Assembly: GCF_020906515.1 (NCBI RefSeq)
Contig: NC_085851.1
Location: 868,001-932,000 of the forward strand
Origin: Vanrija pseudolonga
Taxonomy: Eukaryota > Basidiomycota > Tremellomycetes > Trichosporonales > Trichosporonaceae
Length of the DNA: 64,000 bases
Reading direction: 5' to 3'
The translations under genes and the position numbers were made by a program. The first letter of the stretch is position 1. Each line of letters starts with the position of its first letter. Shown here piece by piece: positions 30,299-41,053 of this stretch. The notes under the pieces are model-generated. The model had not been told where the DNA came from and did no database searches. It worked only from the letters and a program-made list of their open reading frames with translations.

Positions 30299-31474
30299 TC
30301 AATAGTAGTCCTCAATCTCTGCAGCTTCCGAGGCCGCAAGGAGGAAGGCATTGGGGACGGTTTCAACTTCGAATTCGGCGGGGGTTCGAGTCGCGCGGTA
30401 CTGGTCGAGGGACAGAACGGTGATCTTGTAGTCTTCAACGACGCGGATGAGACTGCCGAGGCTGACCAGATCATGAATCTTCTGCAGCATGATGTCGCCA
30501 TTGGCGTACCAGAAGCCGGGGCAAAGGACGTCCTGCGGATCCATCACCCTCCTCAAATCCCTCCCTAGCTTCATGCAGTCGGTCGTCTTGAACCAAGCAT
30601 CAGCGACACCGACAAGGGTCAAAGATCCTGTGGTCTTCTTGTCCATTGCCGCCTTCACGAGGAGAGATCGGAGCTCGCAGGCGAAAAGAGACCAAGGGTC
30701 GAGCCAGTTAAAGCGGTCTTCGTCCTGGCGGCGGCAAAAGTCGGGGGACAGGACGACGCGGACGTTGCTAACGTTCTCCCAGTCCATATACTCGTTGGTG
30801 TGGAGGAGCGGGTTGCTGAATCCACCCGGGAGGATATTGATGATCACGGAATCGATGCTGTGCGTGAAGTGTGGGTCGTCGACACTTGAGAACCAGTGCT
30901 GGCCCTTGCGGGGGAGGTTGACTGGGAAGTGGTGGCCAAAGGTGACTACTTGCTCGGTAGTTGGGGGAAGACGGTAAATGGTGAACCTGAGCTGTTCGTG
31001 GAGCTGAACGTCTCGTGTGTGATGTACACGGATGGTCTTGAGTGATGGTAACTCGAAGCCGTAGACGTCGCGCAGGGTGTGTACAATGTCGACGACTTGG
31101 GCATGCTTGAGCCCCGTCTCTTTCTTGGACCAGCGGTGGACCCGGTCGGCCCATACAGTCATGTCCTGCCTCGATAGCATGGCTTGGAAGGGACGAATGC
31201 GAGCTCGGCACCCGTCCACTTCAAAGAATTGGTACCCGAGGCGGTCGAGGCGGGGTTCGAACATGTTCTTTTGACCCTTGATGACAATGTGGCGCAGGAG
31301 GATGGCGTCGGCACGCTCTCGGCAGTCGCGGTTCATCGTGCGTAAGACAAGCAGGGTATTGTGGTCGGCCGCTTGGAAGATGAGGTCCATGATGTAAGGG
31401 AAGGAGCTCTCGGGGATGGCAACCTTGGGGGCAGGTGTGTCGTCGGGCGGTGGGGGGCGACGGCGGCGAGCCAT
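30299..31474 (-). CDS. F-box-like array protein 12
   Basis: 391 aa, single exon. Starts 'MARRRRPPPPDDTPAPKVAI', shared nearly word for word with gene 13. Then 'FPYIMDLIFQAADHNTLLVL', 'LRTMNRDCRERADAILLRHI', 'FFEVDGCRARIRPFQAML', 'EQVVTFGHHFPVNLPRKG', 'VRVVLSPDFC', 'GSLTLVGVADAWFKTTDCMK' and 'ITVLSLDQYRATRTPAEFEV'. Genes 12 and 13 and the fragment at 28539-28798 form one subfamily, which places the fragment's origin. Confidence 0.8.
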   Translation of the reverse strand: MARRRRPPPPDDTPAPKVAIPESSFPYIMDLIFQAADHNTLLVLRTMNRDCRERADAILLRHIVIKGQKNMFEPRLDRLGYQFFEVDGCRARIRPFQAMLSRQDMTVWADRVHRWSKKETGLKHAQVVDIVHTLRDVYGFELPSLKTIRVHHTRDVQLHEQLRFTIYRLPPTTEQVVTFGHHFPVNLPRKGQHWFSSVDDPHFTHSIDSVIINILPGGFSNPLLHTNEYMDWENVSNVRVVLSPDFCRRQDEDRFNWLDPWSLFACELRSLLVKAAMDKKTTGSLTLVGVADAWFKTTDCMKLGRDLRRVMDPQDVLCPGFWYANGDIMLQKIHDLVSLGSLIRVVEDYKITVLSLDQYRATRTPAEFEVETVPNAFLLAASEAAEIEDYY

Positions 31475-31932
31475 TGTGGGTGGTGCAGTGCAGTGCAGGG
31501 AGGTGAGGGTCGCGAGAGCGGTGTAGGCGAGGTGGTGATGTATGCGAGGTGGTTGTGCGGTGATGAGGGGGTTGTGAGGTGTCGAGTCAAGAGGATGGGA
31601 GGACGAGAGGAAGAAAGGAAGAGTGGAAGAGAGGAAGAAGTACCGATAGAGAGGTTGAGCGGAGGAAGACGAGACTCAACGGAGTGGCACAACACACAGT
31701 TGACTGGACTGCAGTCGTCTCACAGGTGGCCACACGCAGAGGCAGCATGCCCAGAAGCGTCCGTGCACCGTTTGCATCGCCCTGCTCCCGTACAACGCAG
31801 ATGCTCAGCATACCAGTAAACTTGTCAGTGGCAACTTGCCAATGCACCCATGGCTTTACTCACTCCTCCATACGCATATGAAGCTGCCTTGCTACAGCCG
31901 CCCGACTGACTTTGGGTGCCCAGCTCCCAATC
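31475..31932. other. Intergenic region between F-box-like genes 12 and 13
   Basis: Promoter of gene 12. It contains a purine-rich stretch (about 31590-31640, gaggaagaaagg-type) but no gene. Confidence 0.4.
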
Positions 31933-33093
31933 TCAGGCGACATCTGCCGAGGAGGGCAGCTCCGTTTCGAATTCAAACTCGTCGGCTGTGCGAGTGGCCT
32001 TGTACTCTTCAAGTGACAGCACCTTGACGTTGTACTCTTTGATCACCTCAATGATCCGCTCCACACCGAGTAAGCTGCTTATGTAGAGTTCGACATCGTC
32101 CCGTTCATCCTCCGCCTCCCAAAAGTTCGAGTCTAGGAGGTTCCCGACGTGTAGCGACGTTACCGGGTGTTCACCCGGCAAAGACTCATGATCCTGAACA
32201 GTGTTGAACAGGGCCTCAGCCGCCCCCACAAGTGTGACCGAGTGACATGAGCCGGGCGTGGAGCGGACGATTGTGAGGAGGCGACGGAGCTGGTTTGACA
32301 ACATGAGCCATGGCATCATGATCCTGTACGCGGTGCACGTCGTCATGCGGAAGAAGTCAGGCGACAAGATGAAGACAAGGTTGGTCACGTCCTTCCAGGC
32401 TGCCGAGTAGAAGTTGACATTTAGGGATGTCGGGTCCGACATGCTGCCTGCAAGGAGGTTCACCACCACAGTCTGGGGCGGTACCGGTTCGACGTATGGG
32501 AAGGTGATCGCGTTGCTGCGCGTATTTGGCGCGTTGCGCGGGAGATATCGCCCAAACGTAACCAGAGTCTGCGTCGTCAGGGGGAGAAAGCTGATTTCGA
32601 AGGCCTTCTCCTTGTCGTCGTCGAGATGGTTGTCGGTGTGATGCACCCGCACATACTTGAGTGCGGGGAGATCAAAGGCGTACAAGAAATGGAATGTGTG
32701 GGGGATATCGACAATCTGCACATGCTTCAGGCCCGTCTCCCTCCTGCACCAGCGTTCGATTCTGTCGCCGAACGACGTGAAGTCGCCTCTTGAGACGGTA
32801 GCCTCGAGGGGGCGGATGGGTGCCTTCAGGCCGTTGCCGTCATAGAACTCGTGTCGGCGCCGGTCGCGGCCGATAGTGGGGATCTCTTGCGGGCCCTTGA
32901 TGGAGATATGGCGGAGGAGTACGGCGTCTGCGCGATCCTGGAAGTCACGGCTCGTTGCGCGGAACGCGAGGAGGGTGCTGCGGTCGGCGGCGTCGAAGAT
33001 GAGGTCGATGAGGTATGGGAAGGCCGAGTGCGGGATCGTGACCTTGGGGGTGGGGGTGTTGTCCTGCGCGTGTGCGCGGCGGCGCCGAGCCAT
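31933..33093 (-). CDS. F-box-like array protein 13
   Basis: 386 aa, single exon, ATG at 33093 chosen because 'MARRRRAHAQDNTPTPKVTI' aligns with the start of gene 12; the longer open frame above it does not. F-box-like 'FPYLIDLIFDAADRSTLLAF' and 'RATSRDFQDRADAVLLRHI'. Then 'LKHVQIVDIPHTFHFLYAF', 'TLVTFGRYLPRNAP', 'TNLVFILSPDFFRM', 'HSVTLVGAAEALFNTVQ' and 'VKVLSLEEYKATRTADEFEF'. Last member of the F-box-like array. Confidence 0.8.
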   Translation of the reverse strand: MARRRRAHAQDNTPTPKVTIPHSAFPYLIDLIFDAADRSTLLAFRATSRDFQDRADAVLLRHISIKGPQEIPTIGRDRRRHEFYDGNGLKAPIRPLEATVSRGDFTSFGDRIERWCRRETGLKHVQIVDIPHTFHFLYAFDLPALKYVRVHHTDNHLDDDKEKAFEISFLPLTTQTLVTFGRYLPRNAPNTRSNAITFPYVEPVPPQTVVVNLLAGSMSDPTSLNVNFYSAAWKDVTNLVFILSPDFFRMTTCTAYRIMMPWLMLSNQLRRLLTIVRSTPGSCHSVTLVGAAEALFNTVQDHESLPGEHPVTSLHVGNLLDSNFWEAEDERDDVELYISSLLGVERIIEVIKEYNVKVLSLEEYKATRTADEFEFETELPSSADVA

Positions 33094-33957
33094 GCTGACA
33101 GGGCAGAGCGGCGGGGTGAGAGGCGGCTGGGCGAGAAGATGGATATCAAGAATGGGCCGAGGGGATGGGAGGGGGAGGCGGGATGGTGGTGTGGTGGAGG
33201 TTGTTAGAGTGCCGGTTGAGCAAAGTTGACTGGACCGAAGCGGAAGCCGACGACACCACAGTTCTCTGTGCGCGCCCCCATGTGGGTGGTCTAAGCGCCC
33301 CGCCTCCACTCGGCGTACCCCACAGTGTGGCGAGGTGGTACTGCCTCGACAAGGCTGTCCACTGTCTTGCCACGACATGCACGGGCAGCGGCGGATGTAA
33401 CCTTGCAAAGTGTGTGAGGAGGTTATGCAAGAGGAGCCAGACATCATTCGATATCAACTTGAAATGCCCACTACAACGGGGGCAATACAAACTCCGAAAG
33501 CCGAGGCGGCGCGTTCAATGGCCTGAATAGAAATATTCCTAATATTGGGAGCAAATGAACAGGCATACACCCCGCCAACAAGAGAAGAGCTGGAATCAGG
33601 TAGACAGCCTGTATGCCTGTCAGACGCTGTGATCCAGGTATCCAGTGGATGCGGGTTACACTTGGCACAGAGTGTCCGTGTGCACAATGGCATCGCCAGG
33701 CGCTCCGGCGCATGACGTGACCATGGCCACTCCTGATGAAGGCTAATGTTGGCTGTGAGGCGCGACATCAAGGAGACACCGGAACCTGCTACATCGTTGT
33801 CGTCCGTCGCTCCACTGCATACGCTTCTCCCGGTGGTCTATGACTTCCACTCCCCTAGAATGGCCACACCCGATGCCTTCACAGCTCCGTCACGTAGAAC
33901 TCGCAAATCTCGGCGCGGCTGCATAGCCGTCAGAGGTCCGCCCGCCAGCCCAGTAAC
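33094..33957. other. Boundary between the F-box-like and BTB arrays
   Basis: 864 bp without a convincing gene. A small AT-rich island (about 33525-33555, aatagaaatattcctaatattg) contrasts with the GC-rich surroundings. No remnant of either family, no tRNA and no terminal repeats that would suggest an insertion. Confidence 0.4.
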
Positions 33958-34834
33958 TCACCCATCCCTTGACGTCGCATTTTTCTTGTCCCATTCTTAC
34001 AAGTTGTCAGTCGTCTCGCTGTTGACGCTGGAGGCCCAAACCCCCACCCACCCCTGACACTCCGCACCAAGTCGCGGAACGTGCTCATCATCTGCGGCGT
34101 GTCCTTCGCCACAGCCCAAGCGCGGTGCAGGGCCCACAGATACTCGGCCGGCATGTACGTGCGCCACGCGTACGGAAGGTTCTGGGGGCTGTACGTGTCG
34201 CTGCCGGGGATGTACCCGAGCGGGCCCTGCCCGTCCGCATCTGCGCATTCGCTCGGGAAGGTGCCGTCGTGGTGCTCGATCGCGTCGAGGCACAAGCTAA
34301 GGTTGTCGAGGGCCGCAGCGATGACGAAGCACTCGATCGAGCGCTGCTTGTCCGTCTCGATGCTGCGCTTGATGTACCCCTCGAGGATGTTCATGCCCGC
34401 TACGCAGAGGTACTTGCGGAAGAAGAGACCGAGGGGACGAGCGTCTCGGCTTCGTCGTACGGAGGCGAGATGTATCCCTGGGTGATGACGACGAGGAAGT
34501 TGTGCACGGTCGGGGCGGTCTCGATGATGGGGTCGTCGAGCACCAGCTCGCCCAACTCGTTGACATTGGACGCAACGTCACGCAGGTCGCGGAAGAAGAC
34601 GCTGGGTGGTCAGCTTGGGCGGGGATGGAGAACCTACCTGGCGCTCAGAAGGTAATGGTGGTCGATTCGGAAGCGTACATTGTCGGCTGAGATGAGCGCA
34701 AAGTCACCCTTGTTCCAGACCGGGTGATCCTTGATCACAGGAACAGCGGCTTCCGACTCGCCTCTCGCCCTCTTGACCCCATTCCCAAGCTTGGAGCGGC
34801 CAGGCGACAGACTAACGGTAGATGGGTCGGCCAT
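33958..34834 (-). CDS. BTB/POZ array protein 1 with one-base frame break
   Basis: Exons 34834-34638, 34601-34052, 33995-33958. Exon 1 ends 'KGDFALISADNVRFRIDHHY' then 'LLSA'. Exon 2 begins 'SVFFRDLRDVASNV' and has 'ELVLDDPIIETAPTVHNFL', 'KYLCVAGMNILEGYIKR', 'ECFVIAAALDNLSLCLDA' and 'MPAEYLWALHRAWAVAKD'. Exon 3 gives a short tail. The frame changes at the four-base C run at 34436-34433: one more C would make the whole gene read through. This is either a sequencing or assembly miss or a recent inactivation. BTB domains usually dimerise and bind CUL3; here only the fold is inferred. Confidence 0.65.
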
Positions 34835-35267
34835 GGCGGCGGATGGGCTTGGACAGCAGAGGTGGTTTCAAGGTGTGAGAGTTGCAGGTGCGGGAGGGTG
34901 TCAGTGTTTGGGGCAGGGTGTTGTCGTGGAAGTTTCCGTGTGCTGAAGGTCACGTGGTTGCATAGTGGGCTATGGCGGGGGCGAATGCAGCGATGTTGAG
35001 AGGATAATGGATGGCGAAGAGGTGTTTCGTGGGCGATGTTGGTGGTGATCACCAGGCGAAGGGTGGGCGAAGTGTTGGCGAAGTGTTGGCGAAGGGCTGG
35101 CGATGTGATGTCATCGCCGGGGCTAGGTAGCTGCTGCCCCCTGCTATTTTCGAAACATGTCGGGCGACCAAAGAGGGAGCTCATGCGGAGGTGTCTATGT
35201 GCATACAACACAGGGCGGCTGTTGTTGGGCCGACTGGTGGGACGGGTAGCGATCGAGTTGGGCGCCG
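34835..35267. other. Intergenic region between BTB genes 1 and 2
   Basis: No gene. About 35054-35105 carries roughly four imperfect units of ggcgaagtgtt (11 bp). Confidence 0.5.
35054..35105. repeat. Imperfect 11-bp tandem repeat (ggcgaagtgtt-like)
   Basis: Units ggcgaagggtg, ggcgaagtgtt, ggcgaagtgtt, ggcgaagggct follow one another, then a partial ggcga. It lies upstream of BTB gene 1. Confidence 0.75.
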
Positions 35268-36064
35268 TCAGGTGTCACAAGCTGCACGATGCGTCATCAG
35301 TCGCAGTTCGAGCTCCATCGCGGCCACCACGCACCTTTAGCAGCCGTGAGCAGCTCCTTGAACTTGACCGGCAGCTCCTTGGTGTTCCCCGCCATAGCCC
35401 ACGCGCGGTTCAGAGCCCAGAGGTACTCGCCGGGGATGATCGACCACCACGTGAACGACAGCGCCTGCGGGTTGAACACGTTGCCCTTGACCTGGCACCT
35501 GGTCGCGTCCGTGTCGAACTCGTTCTCGCCCGTCCAGGTCGCCGTCAAGCTGTCATTCGTCATGGCGTTGACGCACAGGTCGGGGTCGTCGATCGCCGCG
35601 CCGAGGACCCAGAGGTAGATCTTGCTCGTTTTGCGGGCCGTGATCTTCTCCTGCGCGAGGAGGACGAGGACCTTGACGGCCGCTGAGCAGTCAAACTTGA
35701 GCAGAAAGCGCGCGAGATTGACGAGTTTGACTGTCTCCCAGGGGAAGAAACCCAGCTCGGCGGTCGTGACTAGCCGCAGGAAGCTGCCGATGACGACCGC
35801 CGTCTCGATCGAGCGGTCGGTGAGGTGTACTTGGCCCGCGTCGCCACCGGGTCCGCCGACAGATAGCATGTCGCGGAAGACCGAGCTGGGGTTGTCAGGT
35901 GGGTGTCGCTGAGATGTCACTCACCTCGCACTCATCAGGTAGTGACGGTCGATGTGGAAGCGCACATTGTCCGAGGAGACGATGGCAAAGTCGCCTGCGG
36001 TCCACTGCTTGTCGTCGGTGATCTCGTCGTCCTCGTCGTCTGTCTGTTTCATCCAGGTCTTCAT
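35268..36064 (-). CDS. BTB/POZ array protein 2
   Basis: Exons 36064-35925, 35885-35335, 35281-35268; 234 aa; total length is a multiple of three. Exon 1: 'QWTAGDFAIVSSDNVRFHID' and 'RHYLMSA'. Exon 2: 'SSVFRDMLSVGGPGGDAGQV', 'LTDRSIETAVVIGSFLRLVT', 'LARFLLKFDCSAAVKVLVLL', 'LWVLGAAIDDPDLCVNAM', 'FNPQALSFTWWSIIPGEYLW' and 'ALNRAWAMAGNTKELPVKFK'. The 14-nt last exon yields the ending 'AKACDT'. Start uncertain: ATG 36064 or 36052. Confidence 0.8.
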
Positions 36065-36455
36065 GCAGAGTGGAGTGTATGTCGTCGGCCCCGGGCACGT
36101 TGTTAGCAGTGGACATGTCGAGTTTGTTGGTGTAATTGTGGTGGCAAGAAAGCCAGCGAGCTTTGACCGCCTGAACTTTCGTGGAGCCGGATTTCGTGGG
36201 CAACGAGGAAGGTGGGACCTCCACTTTTGTGGTCCACTCGTCGACCCCCATGACGTCACCGCCGATCAGCTGCCCTTGTTTGCATTGTCCAGTCGGTACG
36301 TCTATCGACAGCTGGGGGCCATGTGCGCCTACATAGGAGAGGTTGGAGTGTATCGCGTGTACAACGGTCCCAAATGGAAGGTATCCTGTCTTGTGCAGAG
36401 GTTCGCAAGCAGGCTACACGTCCGTCCGGCCTGGTTCGGCACCTCGCCACGGCTC
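36065..36455. other. Intergenic region between BTB genes 2 and 3
   Basis: No gene. Open frames here are shadows or read-through from exon 1 of gene 2. Confidence 0.4.
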
Positions 36456-37258
36456 GGTCAGGCGGCGTAACGGGCTATACCAGCAGTCAGCAAGGTCATC
36501 AGAGCCGAAAGTATCCTACCTTTGGCCGCCGCAATGAACTCCTTGAACCTAGCGGGAAGCTCAGTACCGTCGCGCTCTATGTCCCAGGCGCAGCAAAGGG
36601 ACCACTGATAGGGGGTGGGTATGGACACGAAGAGATCAAAGGACAGGCCGGCCGGGTTGAACGTCTTGACATTGGTGCGGGTCCTCGACGAATCTCGGAT
36701 GTGCTCGTCATTGTATTCCGTCCATACGGCCTGCCTATTCTCCGTTCCCTCCATGCAGTCGACACAAAAGTCGACATCATCCAACAGAGCTCCCAGTATG
36801 AACCCATAAATTCCGCTCGTGCTCCCAGGTTTCAATACGCGCTGGTTGACGATCAACTTGAGGGTTTCGACGGCACAGGGGCAGTCATACTTGAGGAGGA
36901 ACCGAGTCAGGTCAAGGACCCATAGGATTGTGTCGTTGAGTTCTATGTCAAGTTTCGCCGAAGTGATCAGGTCGAAAAACCAGCGCAGGGTTGCGGCCGT
37001 CTCGTACTCCGAGTCGGTGAGGTGGACTTCACGCGTCTTCGTCTTGTCCGAGTCGTCCGCAGCCATGTCGCGGAAGAAGCCGCTAGAAGTGAGCAAGAGC
37101 ATCGTTTAGCTACCCACCTGGCGCTGAAGAGGTGGTACGACTGGATACGGAACCCTCACGTTATCCGAGGAGATGATGGTAAAGTCGCCCTCGGTCCAGT
37201 GCTCGTCGTCCACGATGGTGGGGGCGTTGTCGTCGTCGTGGGTGTCGGAGCCAGCCAT
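36456..37258 (-). CDS. BTB/POZ array protein 3 with frame break in exon 1
   Basis: Exons 37258-37118, 37082-36520, 36472-36456. Exon 1 reads 'HWTEGDFTIISSDNVRV'; then the family sequence 'IQSYHLFSA' continues in another frame, so one extra base (or two missing) lies within about 37146-37154. Exon 2 is intact: 'FFRDMAADDS', 'LTDSEYETAATLRWFFDLIT', 'LTRFLLKYDCPCAVETLKLI', 'FILGALLDDVDFCVDCME' and 'LCCAWDIERDGTELPARFKE'. The last exon (17 nt) gives 'AKARYAA'. The rest is well conserved, so the break is recent or an error; here it is not in a homopolymer. Confidence 0.65.
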
Positions 37259-37732
37259 GTTGTTGTGTGGAGCTATGGGACAAACGCGGGAGAGTGATGA
37301 GGGGAGGGGAAGTGGTGTTGAACGCTGTTCGAGGTGTACTTTTGTAGGAGTGTGAGGAGCGAACGGGACAATGGGTGACGGTGTGTGAGTATGCTGAAGG
37401 GCGGGGCGAGTTCCAAACACGGCAGGGCGAGGAGGATGGGCAACGGAACCTAACTGTAGCAGACTTCGGACAACATGGACAGCAGCTAGCGGCATTGTCT
37501 GCGTGTGCGACACGTGCGAACGCGCCGATCGGCACACGGCGTGACACCTCGCGCCTCATCGCTTCACGTCGCCACCTGGAGCTTGGGTGACCACGATGGG
37601 CGCGGGACATCTGCACTCTGCACCTCAACCGCGTTACGACCCCAACATCATCGTGGTTTACATTCATTCACTACAGTAGCACTACACCATGTACAGTATA
37701 CCGGCCAAGGATCGCATCCTGGTTTGCCGAGC
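37259..37732. other. Intergenic region between BTB genes 3 and 4
   Basis: No gene, RNA or repeat recognised. Confidence 0.4.
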
Positions 37733-38603
37733 TCAGTAACTTATGTCGGTCGACTTCCCGCTTGCACTCCGGGAAGCTGGGTTGAGGTTAGCACTCCTGT
37801 CAACCACCAACTGCCTGCATGCCCCCCCACCTTTGGCGGCCTTGATGAACTTGTCAAACTGGAGATAGAGGTAGTCCAGTTCTTTAGGCTTGGCACCCCA
37901 AGCCCGGTCAAGAGCCCAGAGATAGTCGTAGGGTATGAGCTCGAAGAAGAAGTGAGACATGTTTTGAGGATTGAGACACTTGACGCCCACTTCGCATTTG
38001 GGAACACCGTGAACCTGTGGGGAATCCGTCTCCCATACCAGGTCGAAATCCAGCCGGAGGGCCATGCTGCACAGGTCTGGTCGGTCCAAGTGTGCGCCAA
38101 TGATGAAGCACTCAACGCCAACGGGGGAAGTGTCGCTGAGGTAGTGGGCCCCCAGCAATGCGCGCTCGGTGTGCACGCGGACGAGGTCCAAAGAGGCGGC
38201 GCAGTCGTACTTGTGGAGGAAATGGACCAGCTTTACGATGGACTGTACCTCGTAGATCGTCCACGCCATCTGGAGACGGGTGATGAGCGTGATGAAGCCT
38301 TCAACTATCTCGCCCGTTTCCATGTTGGTGTCGGTCAGTGCCAGCTCTGGAGAGCCATCGGCGACCGAGAGCATGTCGCGGAACACGGAGCTGCAGGAGA
38401 AGGAACGTGAGTGCCGGTGTTGGATAGCCAGGTCCGACGCACCTTGCAGCGAGGAGGTAGTGCCGCTCGATGTTGTGCTCCTTGCCGTCCGCTGACAAGA
38501 GTTTGAAGCTGTCGTTCGGGGCGGGCGCCGGATCGGCACACTGTCTCTTGCTGCTGTCCTCGCGGGAAAGGGGGGAGTCGCTACGTGTGTTGCGCTTGGA
38601 CAT
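37733..38603 (-). CDS. BTB/POZ array protein 4
   Basis: Exons 38603-38443, 38390-37831, 37776-37733; 254 aa. Exon 1 opens 'MSKRNTRSDSPLSREDSSKR' with 'SFKLLSADGKEHNIERHYLL'. Exon 2: 'SSVFRDMLSVADGSPELALT', 'VKLVHFLHKYDCAASLDLVR', 'CFIIGAHLDRPDLCSMAL', 'NPQNMSHFFFELIPYDYLWA'. The second intron (54 nt) is a multiple of three without a stop and could be retained. The last exon is longer than in neighbours and ends 'SASGKSTDISY'. Confidence 0.8.
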
Positions 38604-38928
38604 GGCCGTTGGTAACAAATCGAGTGAGTGTGTGGTGAAGTGAAAGGAAGGAAGAATGGTGGGCGGCAGTGAATTGCTGGGTCTCGCAACTTGTGGATCG
38701 ACACGAGACAGCCGGCGGGAGCAGATTGCACCCAATCCTCCCTCAGTCACCTCCGCAGCCACTCTCAAGTCTGCATGGATTTTCACTCGCACAACTCCCT
38801 CCCTGCAATGCAGTAAATTGCCTTTGGGTGAGTTGTGATATGGAAAGTATGGAAAGTAAAATAGAGACTAGATGGTTGAGCCACTGCAGCGACCACAATA
38901 CTCGCCTGCACGGAGGCGGATGAGGTCA
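38604..38928. other. Intergenic region between BTB genes 4 and 5
   Basis: No gene. 'atggaaagt' occurs twice in a row near 38840-38858. Confidence 0.4.
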
Positions 38929-39659
38929 CTACGGGCGCGCCACGAAGTCATCAAACTCGGCGGCAAAGTGCTTGTGCCTGCCTCGCGTCACGTCCCAGGT
39001 GCGCACCAGAGCCCAGTAGTACGTGAATGGAATTTGGGAGGCGACCTCGTGGGACATGGTGAGAGGGTTGAAGGAGGGGTGCACCTGGCGCTGGATGCCC
39101 CCTGATGCCGTTCGGACGTCGCAAGTACACTCGTCGATGGCGGCGATACACAGGTCGACATCCTCCATAAGGGCGCCAATGAGGAACCACTGGAGGCCGT
39201 TCTCGGGGCCAGCGTAGTGTACGACGCGGTGGAGGTGCAGGGCGAGAACGTTGAGGACTGGGCCGCAGTCGTACTTGAGCAGGAAGCGGACGAGGTTGGC
39301 CGTGTGTGCCAGCTCGTTGGTGATGACGTTCCTGTTGGCAGTGTTCGTAGTTATGAGGGTGAGGAACGCGTTCACGACCGCAGCGGTCTCGGTCTCGGGG
39401 TCGGTGAGGGTCACGGTCTGCGGACCACTCGCCACCGAGAGCATGTCGCGGAAGAACGCGCTGGTCGTCAGCTCTGCGCACTCGGCCCATGTGCTCACCT
39501 CGCACTCTGGAGATAGTGGGTATCGAGGCGGAAGGTGACATCGTCGGAGGACACGAGTGTGAAGTTGCCGCTCTGCCAGGTGTGGTAGAGCATCACGCGC
39601 TGCTTCTTGGTGTTGTCTTGATCGCCGTCGGAAGGTGCGATGGTGCGCTTCGGGGCCAT
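38929..39659 (-). CDS. BTB/POZ array protein 5
   Basis: Exons 39659-39499 and 39460-38929; 230 aa. Exon 1: 'MAPKRTIAPSDGDQDNTKKQ' and 'SGNFTLVSSDDVTFRLDTHY'. Exon 2: 'FFRDMLSVASGPQTVTLTDP', 'LVRFLLKYDCGPVLNVLALH', 'WFLIGALMEDVDLCIAAIDE', 'SQIPFTYYWALVRTWD'. It ends 'FDDFVARP' without the usual final intron, so the tail exon was lost or bypassed. Confidence 0.8.
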
Positions 39660-40035
39660 GCCGAGGAACAAGGTACGCTGAGGTGTTGTTGTGTCGCTGG
39701 CTACAAGAAAGGTTGGATGAGTGAGCAATGAGAGAAAGTTGAGTTGACAATAGGTGATGATCCACACACACACAAACAAGACTATCCACCGACGTCATTC
39801 GCCGCACGGACCTCCAAGGTTTGGGACCGCAGCTTTCAAAAACCGGGCCAAGGTATGTACCTAGCATTGATGCATTGCAGCTCGGTCTTTCTCGACGTTT
39901 TCATCAACCTCAGCATGCATCAGATCACATTGGCCGGTGGTAATCGAGAGTGGCGTGTATGCTGCACAAGTCAGCCCACGACACGCCGACGACTCACGTT
40001 CAGCAGACTTCGCATAGATCGAACAAGCTTGATCC
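39660..40035. other. Intergenic region between BTB genes 5 and 6
   Basis: No gene recognised. Confidence 0.4.
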
Positions 40036-40764
40036 TCAGCGACCAGCCACAGGGCCTTTAGCTTGGCCAATGAAGCACTTGAATTCCCCCGTGCAGTTGT
40101 GATAGGACTCGTCCATGTCGCCCCACATCCGATCCAAGGCCCACAGATACGCAAACGGGACCTGTGAGGCGACATCGAAAGGCATGCGTTGAGGGTTGAA
40201 GGACTTGCCCAGGCAGCCGCGAAGGGAATGGGCAAGGCTGCCTCGAATGGCGGCACAGCATAAATCGACGTCATCCATGACGGCGCCGACGGTGAAACAC
40301 TGCCATGCACTCTTGTGATCGCTAATGTTCTGTTGATATTGCCCCGCGACAAGCTTCAGGCCCAGAACGCAGTCGTACTTCAGCAGAAGGCGGACCAGAT
40401 TGTGCGTGCTGGTCAAATCGCCGGGGACGAAAGTCGAGCGGCCGGTCGTGACAAGACCCAAGAACATCTCGACAATGCTGCCAGTTTCGAAGTCTGGGTC
40501 CGTGAGGTACAGCTCTTTGGGGCCGTTCCCAACTGATAGCATGTCTCGAAATACGCCACTGCATGGTCAGCATTAATCAGTGGTGGGATGACCAATCACC
40601 CACCTCGCGCTCAGCAAGTAGTGCGTATCAATGCGGTGTGTGACGTCGTCAGACGACACAAGAGCAAAGTCGCCTTTATTGAATGCGGGAGATATGCTGA
40701 GGCGGGCCTTCTTCCCAGTGTGAGAAACTTGCGCCGACATGGCAGAGTTGGTGCGCTTGGGCAT
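40036..40764 (-). CDS. BTB/POZ array protein 6
   Basis: Exons 40764-40604 and 40558-40036; 227 aa. Exon 1: 'MPKRTNSAMSAQVSHTGKKA', 'KGDFALVSSDDVTHRIDTHY'. Exon 2: 'GVFRDMLSVGNGPKELYLTD', 'LVRLLLKYDCVLGLKLVAGQ', 'FTVGAVMDDVDLCCAAIR', 'FAYLWALDRMWGDMDESYHN'. The C-terminus 'FIGQAKGPVAGR' reads through where others have a donor; GT has become GC at that site. Exon 1 is most like gene 5. Confidence 0.8.
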
Positions 40765-41053
40765 GGGGCTAGGTGATTGACGGCGTTGGATTTGTCTGGG
40801 CTCGAGGAGAGGATAGAAAGGAGAGTGGAGTGAAGAGTGAGTTGGAGTTCGTGGGAACGGAGCAGATCAAGTGCACGTTGTCCAACGCCCCTCGACGTCA
40901 TCTGTCGGTTGAAACTCATCTCGGAACTGTGGGACTCCCGCAACGGCCCTGTAGCTGACTGCACACACTCGACGACGCCTTTAACTGTTCATCTCATCCA
41001 CTCCAGACTAAACCCCCCACGTCGCCTACACAGTCCATCACACCTCGTGAAGC

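Noticed and set aside
33094-33957. AT-rich island at the array boundary as a transposon scar
   Set aside because: No terminal inverted repeats, target duplication or transposase-like sequence could be found.
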